Assembly: GCA_025617745.1 (NCBI GenBank)
Contig: CM046869.1
Coordinates: forward strand, 12,729,168 to 12,793,167
DNA from: Heliocidaris erythrogramma
Lineage: Eukaryota > Echinodermata > Echinoidea > Camarodonta > Echinometridae
DNA length: 64,000 bases
Reading direction: 5' to 3'
The notes under the pieces were generated by a model, which was given only the letters and a program-made list of their open reading frames with translations, was not told where the DNA came from and ran no database searches. The translations under genes were made by a program, and so were the position numbers. Positions within the stretch are counted from its first letter, which is position 1, and every line of letters starts with the position of its first letter. Below are positions 1 to 9,990 of the stretch, piece by piece.

Positions 1-606
1 GATAAAAGGGAGTTTAATAGTGAAAAAGGGGCAGAATTGAAAGGAGCAAATATTGTACAAATCTTTAAAAGGGGCACTTATCAGAAGGGGAAATGGCACT
101 TTCTAGAAAAGAAAAGGGGCACTGTTGTAGTTTAAAGAAGGCAGTTATCAGAAAGCAGTAACTTTCAGAAATACTAATGGACACTTCTGGGGTAAAAATG
201 AAGGGCGTACTGCACCCTAGATTTCCACTTGAAGATAACCAAGGCCACAAAATATGTGTGTATCAGTAGTAATTCAGAGCACAGCAATTGTCATTGTACT
301 TTGCAACTTAAATTCCAGAGCTGCTCTTTTAACCCAGAGTCATGAATCATTAATGACATTGAATAGTGCAAGGTTGGCAGAAATGACAGATGCCATGCAC
401 AATGGTATTATTGTTTTCTTAATTTTATTACTGATACACACAGATTTTGTGGCCTTCATTTTTCAAAAACATGAAAATCTAATCAAATATTCAAAGCATC
501 AATTTAAAAGCATTAATCACGGAAATTTCACGGTACTTATCCCAGATAAATTTTATATCCTTCAACTGAACAATGTAAAAGTATCATTCTGTCATAACTT
601 GAGTTA
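1..606. other. no gene recognised
   Basis: AT-rich sequence. A 118-codon open frame on the plus strand (254-610) shows no recognisable domain, has ordinary AT-rich composition and no splice or promoter context that I can support, so I do not call it a gene. Confidence 0.5.
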
Positions 607-614
607 TTAATGAT

Positions 615-749
615 CACGGGCGTAGACACCCATAATTATCACACTTTATCACACTTTCTATTGTTAGTGGGGTGGGGGGATGATGAATAGAACACCCCCC
701 CCCCCCCCCCCCACTAACAATAGAAAGTGTGTTCGTATGTACGCCACTG
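615..749. mobile_element. small hAT-like non-autonomous DNA transposon
   Basis: The ends read CACGGGCGTAGAC and, on the other strand, CAGTGGCGTACAT. Both sides carry the same 8-bp duplication TTAATGAT (607-614 and 750-757). The interior is a hairpin (about 651-730) whose arms contain CTATTGTTAGTGGGG and its complement around a poly-C tract. An 8-bp duplication with CA-starting ends fits hAT-type insertion; no coding capacity. Confidence 0.7.
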
Positions 750-1004
750 TTAATGATCAAAAGTGTCAACCCTAAAACACCTAGTACATGCAACCAATGT
801 CATGCATTTGATATCAAAGAAACCCAATTAAATAATGTAGGGTAGGCCTACCACACAATGCACTTTAAATACTTTATTCAATTTAAAAGAAAAAAAATAA
901 TGTACAAAATTCTTTTAATTTGTAAACAAATCTTTCGGCATATTACTCCCAGTGTTAAAGATCGTATGCTCGATCTGTAATGAAAAACACAAGTCAGAAA
1001 AAAT

Positions 1005-1078
1005 TGGAACCAGCGGGATTCGAACCTGTCATCTACTGCTTGCCGGGCAGCGACTTAACCACCAGGCTATTCTGGTTC
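1005..1078 (-). ncRNA. tRNA-like sequence inside a repeat
   Basis: Read on the minus strand, the 74 nt show a terminal pairing GAACCAG/CTGGTTC, a box-A-like TAGCCTGGTGG, a box-B motif GGTTCGAATCC, and a 5-bp anticodon-type stem around CCGGCAA. The D-arm pairs poorly and position 33 is C rather than U. I read it as tRNA-derived rather than a working tRNA. An identical 74-nt copy is at 19337-19410. Confidence 0.5.
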
Positions 1079-1293
1079 ACGGCCAAGTCACGACGAACTA
1101 GAATCAAATACCCAAGATCCTCTTCTTTCTGACTCATTAATATTCAAACGGTCCGCCGTGGACAATGGTTAGTAAACGAAGAAGCTTGACTGGGGAGGAA
1201 TTTTTAATTTGTAAACAAATCTTTCGGCATATTACTCCCAGTGTTAAAGATCGTATGCTCGATCTGTAATGAAAAACACAAGTCAGAAAAAAT

Positions 1294-1347
1294 TGGAACC
1301 AGCGGGATTCGAACCTGTCATCTACTGCTTGCCGGGCAGCGACTTAA
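1294..1347 (-). ncRNA. truncated copy of the tRNA-like sequence
   Basis: It is identical to the 3' part of the copy at 1005-1078 as far as the D-arm region, then breaks off at GACTTAA and joins unrelated sequence. The A box and 5' acceptor strand are missing. Confidence 0.5.
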
Positions 1348-1944
1348 TTCCTCCCCAGTCAAGCTTCTTCGTTTACAAAATTCTTGTTTTGATCTTCATT
1401 TTTATTGCATCTTCAGAAAATTACAACAGTGACAAATTTTGACAAAAGTCAAAATGTCACAATTATTGGCCATCTCAAAGCAGTTTCGGAGCAATTTCAA
1501 GGCAATTTACATCGTTACAGAGCATTCAACATGAATTCTGTTGTCACAGGTTGTTGTTTAGGCCTACTTACAATTTCCCGAGGGCATAATCATACACTAT
1601 GTTCCATATAGTAATTCAATGAAAGACTGACTAGTGATAAAGTGCCATAACTTTGTTTTATAATAGATGATGAAACGGTCGTCAAACGCCCCCCCCCCCC
1701 CCGAAAAAAGGTAATAACATCAGTACAATTGACATTTTTGTATCTCACCACTCTTTTCAGGAGATAAATTTAGTGAAACTGTCAAGAGTCCCTAATTGAG
1801 GACCTTTCATTATCGATATAAATTTGTGACATTCCTTATATTATGCATACACATATATCTATGTATAGTTTTTCCAACTTCCCAAATAATTGATGCAGGA
1901 TCATGTTACTGAGAGATATACAGCGCGTCCAAGAGAAAACTAAA

Positions 1945-2726
1945 CCTTAAAGGAGAATGAAACTTAACTCAACAAACAGCTGATAATCGTGTGGCAAATT
2001 GCCAGTCTGTTCAAAATAACTTCAAAATACTCCTATTTGATTACTCAGTAAGTAAAACAATCTCTCTAAAGTTTGCAGATTCCTTGCTAGATATTATCCC
2101 ATGGGGGCTGCCATTTTGAAAAACTGTAATGTCATAGTCGTACATATCATTTACCTGTACACAATGGATGATGTTGCGTTATAATGAATAGCTATTGTAC
2201 AACTAAAGCCACCAATGCAAAATGGCAGCCATTTTGGTACCCCCATTTGTCTCGCACAGGTGATATCTTGGAGCAGTTGTAGGTCTTTGTCACTTCTCTG
2301 AAGAATTGACAAACCTTTGAAACAACTTGTGCATGCCAAATCCTGCCTAACAAAAGAAACAGCTGAACCGAATATCTTGACACAAATACGTCATATGACA
2401 GGATAAAAGTATCTCAATTTGAATGTACATGACTACGAAAATGTTTATTATGAGAAAATCCAGTGTCATGCATTCCACAGGTGATCGTGAGTGTCTTGGA
2501 GCTAGTGTATAGGTCAATGGGCATCTCACAAAATAATAGAACTGCTCTAACATTAAAAATGGCAGCCCCTATGGGATAATGTCTAGCAAGGAAACTGCAA
2601 CTCTTTGAGACACTACTCTCCTTCTTAGATAATCAAATAGGAGTAATTTCGAGATATTTGTAATAGGCTGACAATTATCTACATGATTATAGGCTAATGT
2701 ATGTTGCCTTTCATTCCCCTTCTAAA
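1945..2726. mobile_element. foldback / long-TIR repeat
   Basis: The left arm (about 1945-2115) and right arm (about 2556-2726) are imperfect inverted repeats. For example, GCAGATTCCTTGCTAGA on the left pairs with TCTAGCAAGGAAACTGC on the right, and TGGGGGCTGCCATTTT with AAAATGGCAGCCCCT. The centre holds no recognisable protein. Confidence 0.55.
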
Positions 2727-2801
2727 GAAGGGCTACTGTGACCAAACTATGTGCTCTATGACAATAGTTTTCTTTTTCACATAAAACGAAAGTATTAAGT
2801 T

Positions 2802-2987
2802 TTAAAGGATACCTTGATGACGTCAAGCCGTATAATGATGTACCAGGCAGCATTGTTTAGAAAATGACATGTAAAAAGTAAATGGTACTTTATATTGTCA
2901 TCAATCGCAAAAGTATGGTATAAAGGTCACATAATTCATAAAATATGATTATGGCAATTTTCCACCTCAGCCATCAAGGTATCACCT
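2802..2987. mobile_element. small inverted-terminal repeat element
   Basis: It starts with AAGGATACCTTGATG and ends with CATCAAGGTATCACCT, which are inverted matches. AT-rich interior without coding signal. No clear target duplication. Confidence 0.4.
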
Positions 2988-3439
2988 GAAAGTATAATAC
3001 TTCCAATTTAAAGAAAATAGAAAATAATTATATTGCACATGCTGTGGTCACAATAATTATTTGTTTTAGAGAGTTTTTTTTCTTTTCTGAGACTCACTGT
3101 GCAGTAGAGGGATCTAGTTCAATTATAATGAAAAGTGGCTTACTTAGAATAAGTGCAAAACTACATGTATATGCGTTATGGTACTCATATTGCGGTATAT
3201 TAATATTTTTTGATATTATTAGTACTGATGCGAATTGTGTAACACTTTTTGTGAATATACATATATGTATTCCCCCTCTCGCCATCTAATACGTCCCCCC
3301 CCCCCCCCCCGTCAAATATATAATAACAGGCGTGTACGATAAATGATAAAGGGATATTGAAGTTTTGCCGTGATCCTTCCTTAAAACTATGATAACAAGC
3401 ACGAAGAAACCTTAGTGTTACATTTTATGACATAATGAT

Positions 3440-4404
3440 CACTGGCGTAGCCATACTTATTGAACGCGGGGGGGGGGGGGGGGGGTCCAAATACATGGGG
3501 TAGGGATAGGGGTAGGGTTAAAGGGAAAGTCCAGTCCAAAAATAGTTTGGTTTTAGTAGAAGCAGAAAGTCAGACCTACAGATCAAAAGAAAGTTTGAGG
3601 AAAATCGGACAACTAATAAGAAAATTATGATTTTTTTTAGTGGTATGAAAAAATAGAGAAACAATGAGAATCACCGGACAAATTGGCAACTCAGTCATGG
3701 GTTTGTGATGTCAATGGTACAAAACTCACAAATTGTTCTATTATTTTATATTCATAATACAAATTCTCAGTTTTTTTCAAAGAATATGAGTTTTCACATA
3801 ACTTGAACCAAGTTACATTTATAGCAATATGTTTTTGCATATACCTTTCCAAAATATTTCACCAACTTCAGAATATTGATATCGTTTTCAAGATATTACA
3901 TTTTCGTAATCACTGATTTTTTTATGTATATTATATTAAATATTAATATTTTCCTGATTTTTACAGAAAAGAATTACTCTGTATTACATGCAAAATCATA
4001 TTACTATAAATATAAGTTGGTTCAAGTCATGAGGAAATCATTGTCGGACAAAAATTTAAAACTTGCAATATCAATACAAACGAAATAGTTGGTGAGTTGT
4101 GTACCTATGACATATCAAGCTCATGACTAAGTCGCCAATTGTCTAGTGATTTTCATGTTTACCTAGTTTTTCATACCACTAAAAAATTCCAAAACTTTCT
4201 TATTAGTTGTCCAGCGATTTTCCTCAAACCTTTTTTGATCTGTTAGTCTGATTTTTCTGCTTCTATCAAAACCGAGTTAAGTTTTGGACCGCACTTCCCC
4301 TTTAAGGTCTTAACCCCTAAGTTCCCCGATGATGACAGTTTTTTAACATATGAACAAGGGCCATCATGGCGCCCTTGTTCCCCGGCCCCCTGGATACGCC
4401 TATG
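3440..4404. mobile_element. hAT-like DNA transposon carrying a nested TTAA element
   Basis: It begins CACTGGCGTAGCC and ends GGATACGCCTATG (inverted: CATAGGCGTATCC). Both sides show the 8-bp duplication ATAATGAT (3432-3439 and 4405-4412). Its middle was later hit by the element at 3518-4305, so the original element was only about 0.2 kb. A poly-G tract follows the left end, as in related copies in this window. Confidence 0.7.
3518..4305. mobile_element. non-autonomous DNA transposon with TTAA target site
   Basis: Long inverted ends: AAAGGGAAAGTCCAGTCC on the left is matched by the complement of GGACCGCACTTCCCCTTT on the right, and similarity continues inward for about 130 bp (ATCGGACAACTAATAAG against CTTATTAGTTGTCC). 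Both edges are TTAA, the target preference of Kolobok and piggyBac families. Family assignment is inferred from the TTAA alone. Confidence 0.65.
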
Positions 4405-5278
4405 ATAATGATTAAACAGTTGTGGTTTCACCTCAATCGAATATTATTGTTTTTATGAATAATTTATCTCAACTGTTTATTCATTATTTTCAAGGTACTC
4501 TAACAAACAGTATACACTATAAAGGTTTGACTAAAATATACAATGTAATTATAAACGTAATACACAGCAACAAAATTATTCTTATCAGTAATGTAATAAT
4601 GCACAAGATTATTATTGTTTGTAATGTGTTCTTAGGAAACCGTATACACTTGGCAATAATATACACTAGTAATGTAATTATAGTTTAATAACAAACGTAA
4701 TACACGTAATACACAGCAACAAATTGTTTCTTATCAGTAATACAATTAATGCATAAGATTAGCAAAAAATACATAAATGTTAATTCAGAATGACATGAAA
4801 AGGGGTAAGCAGAGCATTAGGGAGAGGGAGCGAGAGAGAGAGAATAAATGGAAGAAAGTGAAAATAGAACAAAATCTTAAAGAGGATTTGCACATGTTTG
4901 TTGGAACTTATGTCTGAAGTTATTTAAACACTTTGGCCGTTTATTTGGTCAGTTGTTATTAGGTTGATTATCTGTGGAGGACGTGTTCTTTATTCTTCAT
5001 CGAAAGTTGATCAGAGGTACATCTTCCACAAAGGAGTATCTTAGGAGTACCATATTTTAGAAGAAAAAAAATGTCAATCTTCGTATAGTCATATTTTGTG
5101 AGCTTTGATCTTTCATTATGAATCTAGATAGTCGAATGTATATCTCAGAAATGATGACGATGTACAGAAAACATTCATTTCTTTGGAAAATCATATGATT
5201 TCATCATGTGATTTCAGCATCTACCATCCTTTAATCGCCAGTGGGGAAAGGGAGAGGTATGATCTGATAGCTTAATTG
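4405..5278. repeat. non-coding; local duplication of about 75 bp
   Basis: A block containing ACGTAATACACAGCAACAAA and CTTATCAGTAAT occurs near 4552 and again near 4702, an imperfect tandem copy about 150 bp apart. A short GA-rich run lies at 4826-4846. No gene recognised in the rest. Confidence 0.4.
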
Positions 5279-5414
5279 CTTGATTGTGACAGTTCTTATG
5301 CTGGAGAAACAGGAAGAACATTTGGGGGATACATTTAAAGAACACAACAATCCATCATATTCAGCATTTGCACAATACGAGCTTAATCATGTTAATAGAG
5401 GACAACTTGATTAA
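5279..5414 (+). pseudogene. Penelope-like element remnant, GIY-YIG endonuclease end
   Basis: The plus strand reads CDSSYAGETGRTFG, then after a one-base frame change TFKEHNNPSYSAFAQYE and NH further on, before a stop. A Cys, then Y-[AI]-G-E-T-G-R, then an EH pair and a later NH is the layout of the GIY-YIG nuclease at the C terminus of Penelope-like retroelements. An extra base in the GGGGG run near 5325 explains the frame change. No reverse transcriptase was recognised upstream, so this is a short decayed fragment. Confidence 0.6.
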
Positions 5415-5448
5415 TAGTGCGGAAAATGTTGATCATCGTGGTAGTACA

Positions 5449-5521
5449 ATAAGAGTATAAGTTGATCTGTTGTCACCTCGTTTGCTCCTTCGTGTGACAA
5501 CAGATCAACTTATACTCTTAT
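5449..5521. repeat. perfect hairpin
   Basis: Arms of 28 bp (5449-5476 and 5494-5521) are exact complements, containing AAGTTGATCTGTTGTCAC and its reverse complement, with a 17-nt loop. It lies just downstream of the Penelope remnant. Confidence 0.65.
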
Positions 5522-5969
5522 AAACTGATTAATTGATGATTAATATACTCCGCGAGAAAGTTGGAATTTCTATATCGAGTGAAACATTTTGTTCCAAAGA
5601 GTGTACTTTTATTACTATATCATTCATTTATCCAAACATATCATAATGGTCTTTAGGCATGGGGATGCTTAATAGCTGTAACCATGCATGAAATTTTTTT
5701 TCGTGTTATACGAAAGATGGCAAGAAGAGCAATTACTTTTAGCAAATATAGATCAACTTCCTCCCCTTCGTTTCATTCATTACGTATAATTTTCAAAGTG
5801 TACAGATTTTTTAGTGGCAGCATTTATGTCTAAGTTGATCAACCAGCAACTGCCTCATTCAATATGTTATTATTGTAAGTGCAAACCAATAATGGTTAGG
5901 GTTATGGTTATAAAGATGCCCTGGCCTAGAATCAAAACAGAGCATGGCAAAAATTCAATATAATTTGCA

Positions 5970-6182
5970 GGATCTGAAGTATTGAATAGTCTGCCCAAAG
6001 ATATCAAAAGAAAATTCTCTTTCCATTCATTTTGTATAGCTACAAAAGATCATTTATTACAAGAGTATATTCAACATCCATTGTACCGTAAATACCATCT
6101 TACCTGTCGTGCAGATATTAGCGACTACTCCATTTATGTCATTGTAATTTGTGACAAGGAATGTAATCCATTTATAATGTAA
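5970..6182 (+). pseudogene. LINE ORF2 C-terminal remnant
   Basis: The frame reads GSEVLNSLPKDIKRKFSFHS followed by F....KDHLL. This matches the pattern G-x-x-[W]-NSLP-x-x-I-[KR]...SF...LK..LL found at the extreme C terminus of CR1/L2/Jockey-type ORF2 proteins; the LINE at 36010-39122 ends the same way (FWNSLSEHIKNAPSLYSFKK). The usual Trp is Leu here. No reverse transcriptase domain is present upstream, so this is a 5'-truncated copy. Confidence 0.5.
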
Positions 6183-6635
6183 GTGTGTTATTCGTATTTA
6201 TCACAGGGAATGTAACCCGTTTTAATGTAAGGGTGCCAAACCCAACTAGCAGTATTGCTATCTGGTGATGTCCTATATTACCAAAGAACCGCATTTCAAT
6301 ATATATACCGAATTATGATCAAATTTTGGTAACACATTTTTCATTCATTAGATTATAGGTTATGATGACGATATTATTGACTTTGAAACACATTTCTGGA
6401 CAGGAAAGATGAAATGATTTGGATGCAAGATTAATCCTTCATGGGAATAGGGATTCCGGCTACTCACTTTCACCTATCTTTCCCCAGTCATCTAAAGGTT
6501 GTAGAAAGCAACAAATCATGTGAAGAAGCACTTGGCTTGAGAAAATCCATGTATTGGAACAGATGAAAGCTTAACTACTATAGATTTTAAGGTTGGTAAA
6601 AGCTTAAGCTGCTGCATGTGATGTTGATTTACTTT

Positions 6636-6802
6636 CAAGGCCGTACGCAGCGGGGGGGCAGGGGGGGCAGTTGCCCCCCCCCCCCCCCCCCAGAAATTTC
6701 AAAATCATACTTTTTTTTAATTGGGTTTTAGACTTCAAGTCATGGGTTCCTTTGAAAGCGATCATCTTGCCCCCCAGGAAAAAATTTCTGCGTACGGCCT
6801 TG
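6636..6802. mobile_element. small DNA transposon, CAAGGCCGTACGCAG ends
   Basis: Perfect 15-bp terminal inverted repeats (CAAGGCCGTACGCAG) and an exact 8-bp target duplication TTTACTTT (6628-6635 and 6803-6810). Just inside are poly-G and poly-C tracts that could pair. 167 bp, no coding capacity; hAT-like by duplication length. Confidence 0.75.
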
Positions 6803-7740
6803 TTTACTTTATGAAGGAATGTTAACTTGGCAGACCGTCGCTTTAGGGCTTGAGCACCCTGCGTCGTGCATTCTGCCGGTGACCATATACAACGAAACAC
6901 AATCCGAACTCGCAGCGTCAGGTTGATTAGTATCCCAGTCTGGAAGTGAAAGGAAGGACGAATTTGATTAAAAAGCTAATATTTAGAAGAAACTTTGAAA
7001 TGTTTTATCAAATGATTCTACGTTTCCGACTAGTCATTCCAATTGTAATATTACAATTAACTAACTTGGTTGGAGAGAAAGTTCTAGTGCTTCGAATCGT
7101 GATGTGATAACATAAATTTGAAACAGGTAGATTATCGATGTTTGATATATCATCCGCTTTGGGTATTCGCACTAGCTAACGGACCCTAGGTCCAGGTTTG
7201 CAGTTATTTAAATTAATAGTCAATGGGCCAGGAACCGAACCCCCCCCCCCCCCCCTTAAGCACAATTTTAAATGTTTTTTTTTTTTCTGGTAGCTAGGAC
7301 CTTAAGCCAGGGGCGGATCCAGGATTGAGTAAAAGAGGCGGCACAAAAATGAAAGTTTGTCCAGAGGTAGACCCGTATTTTATTGGTCTCGCCAGCTTCT
7401 CGAAAAGTCGCTCAGGGGGAGGGGAGGGGGGGGGGGGGGGGGAGGGGGGTGGTAGGTACCAAAACAAAAATTCGCCAAACCTTCAAAAATCGTTCAGTAG
7501 GGGGTTATGGGGGTTCAGTTTCCCTCCATAATTCCCTGACAAGCAAAAAAAAAAAAAAAAAAAAAAAGGTCTTCATTCTAAAAGGGGGCCACAATCGAGA
7601 AAATTGCGGATCGTCTATGGTCAAAATTCATACTTCTCTTCCGCCAATGCCCTAAGCTATCAGGATCTGCTTGTTGGCATTTCCTAAAATGAATTTTAGG
7701 AAAAGTCATATCATTCCAATTCACCAATCTAAAAATACTT
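6803..7740. other. non-coding, homopolymer-rich
   Basis: Contains poly-C (7240-7255), poly-G (7418-7445) and poly-A (7545-7566) tracts. A CAGGGGCGGATCCAGG sequence at 7308 looks like one end of another hAT-type element, but I could not find its partner. Glycine- or lysine-rich open frames here are products of the homopolymers. Confidence 0.4.
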
Positions 7741-9355
7741 GGCAAGCATCCTAATATATGTATTTCATGTTGTGCGATTGATTGTAACCACAATCAGAGT
7801 CATTTAAAGTGAAGATGATGTCGAAAAAAATGGCCATTACTATGAAAACGGTACTATAAAAAGCTGGTATTTTTGAAAAATATCTAAAAACTTATCAACA
7901 TGAAATAGTCGAAAGGTGTCTGCACAGGCCTAAAATAATTATGTTTTTCTTCTGGCTAGGACCCTCAGTTATCATCATCTGCCTGTTTGATGTATAGTTG
8001 ATGCTGGGCGTGGCCTCTAGAGCCGTTACTATGGCAACACATCAATACATACTGGAATTTGAGATAATACCATATATTTGATATTTAAAGATCACATTGC
8101 AAGAAAATCACAAATATGGCAATTAATGTATCACTAGAAACTGGGAAGCTTACAGATGGCAATCGTATAAGTTTTATGTCAACTGCGTATCTGATGATTA
8201 TAAAAACAACATAAATAAAAGCTCTTCTAAGCATCTGGAATATCCGAGGATTCGCCAGAAATATAGCGATGTTTTGATGTCGTCACACTAGGGATCGATC
8301 CTGCTTAAGCAGACGACGTCCTATAATGAATGAACGTAATTGCAATGCAATTATTTATCAAATTATAAAGAGTTTGGCATATTTAGCATGACCTTATTTC
8401 ACACCATTCTAAAAGGGAAAGTGAAACTGATTCTGATAACTAAAACCGTTTGATTGTAAATACACAGGAGAAGGGTCAATGATCAATGAAATAAACCCCA
8501 TTTTCAAATTGAAAAGCCCTTCGAATAATATCACAGATTGTATTCGTTCCCTCTTGAAACGAAGTTGCTGCCTGAACGGCGGCGGTCACACGATGGCTTA
8601 AGATGCCCTCATGAATGGCTCGATGATTACACTATCAGAGCCGTAACTGAACATTTCTTTTATCGTGTGTCCATCTTTGCTCAATTTCGGGACAGTGTGA
8701 CGCCTGCAAGTATCTGATCAGCAATTGAATTTCTAACGCGTATGGTCAGCTGGAGGTTTTATACCATCGGGAGGTCACATCGACGCCTTCATGACATAGT
8801 TCGAAAGCAATGTGCCCTCATTACGACGTCGTGTAGCCATCGTGTGTCCTTCGTGTGTCAAACTTTTAATAAAAATTCATCTTCGTGTGTGGTTCGGGTG
8901 CCATCGTGTGACCTGTGAGCATCGTACTTGCTTCGGCTGTTGATTCGCTGTTGACCAAGTTCGGGCCAACTTCGCACGAAATAGAAACTTCCATATTCGT
9001 GTGGCCATCTTGTGTCAATTTCGTGACAGTGTGACGCCATTCCAGTATTTTGATATGTGTTGCCATGGTAACGACAATAGTAGTCACGCCCACCATGAAC
9101 TCTATGGAAAACAGACAGATTACGATAGCTCAGGGTCCTAGCTAATAGAAAAATATAATCTAAGACTGTGTAAACACCTCTCTGTCTATTTTATACTGAT
9201 CAGTTTAGATTCTTTTTCAAAAATATCTACTTTTTATGGTACCGTTTTCATAGTAACGGCCATTTTTGTTTTACATGACCGTGACTTTAAATGACCTAGA
9301 TTTTGGTTTCAATCAATCGGAAAACTCAAAATACATATATTTAGATGCTTACCAC
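7740..9355. mobile_element. foldback-type repeat with arms of about 300 bp
   Basis: The left arm (about 7740-8045) and right arm (about 9055-9355) are imperfect inverted repeats: GGCCATTACTATGAAAACGG pairs with CCGTTTTCATAGTAACGGCC, and GAGTCATTTAAAGT with ACTTTAAATGACCT. The inner part (8520-9050) holds repeated words such as CTTCGTGTG and CATCGTGTG. A further diverged partial copy of the arm lies at 9385-9480. No transposase was seen. Confidence 0.6.
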
Positions 9356-9559
9356 TCATATTTCAAATTTCTGAATTAGAAATATTAGTTACCATGGCCA
9401 CGGCCCTGGTGGCCACACCCACCACTAACTCTATTGCAAACAGGCAGATTCTGATAGCCGAGGATCCTTGCTACCAGGAACACATCACTAAAAATTGTGC
9501 CTAACGGGTGGGGTCTACGGTATCCATATGTCTGTGAGAGTTCTCCGACACAGATTCTA

Positions 9560-9850
9560 GGACAACGAGCCGAGGACTGCCACCCTAGCTTACAACTGAC
9601 CAGCGGAAAATGTGCTGTTCTGGATAATCGTCCCAGAGCGCAGTTTTCCTAGGAGTAGTCTACCTATGAGCTGGTAGTACCGGGGGTAATTTTCCCAGAG
9701 CGTAGTTGTCTGTTGGTGTAGTAGTGCTGAAGGCAGGCTAATTGACCCAGAAGGTATTTGTCCTAAGTGTAGTATTACCGGATGTAATTGTAAATTGTCC
9801 CAGAGTGGTAGTCGTCCTAGGGGATAGTAGTACAGAAGATACTTGTCCAA
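9560..9850. repeat. degenerate short subrepeat array (TTGTCCCAGAG type)
   Basis: Variants of TTGTCCCAGAGNGTAGT and GTCCTAGGGG-TAGT recur about every 18-25 bp (for example near 9630, 9690, 9750, 9768, 9796 and 9812). The 86-codon minus-strand frame across it is a by-product of the repeat. Confidence 0.5.
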
Positions 9851-9990
9851 GAGGTCGTATGCGTTCTATTTACACTGAAGCGCAGTTACCATTCACTATG
9901 AACATGTCAAACAAAGAAGCGGACAAAATATACAGCTTCTCATTGTACCTTCCACACTTGCTCTGGTAGACAAAAGAACATCCCTTCATT

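Larger units (their letters stand above)
919..1376. repeat. two partial copies of a tRNA-containing repeat
   Basis: A block beginning TTGTAAACAAATCTTTCGG occurs at about 919 and again at about 1207, each followed by the same tRNA-like sequence. The second copy stops half-way through the tRNA-like part. A segment GAAGAAGCTTGACTGGGG (about 1180) reappears inverted at 1352-1369, so the locus is a rearranged inverted structure. A complete version is at 19251-19554. Confidence 0.6.

Noticed and set aside
254-610. 118-codon frame containing MTLNSARLAEMTDAMH, slightly like the gene B last exon (MTLNT...MHD)
   Set aside because: Wrong strand for gene A, no CTLD cysteine or Trp pattern, no splice sites; chance similarity.
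1005-1078. A functional tRNA gene
   Set aside because: Poor D-arm, missing U33 and repeat context; kept only as tRNA-like.
7325-7655. Glycine- and lysine-rich frames
   Set aside because: Generated by poly-G and poly-A tracts.
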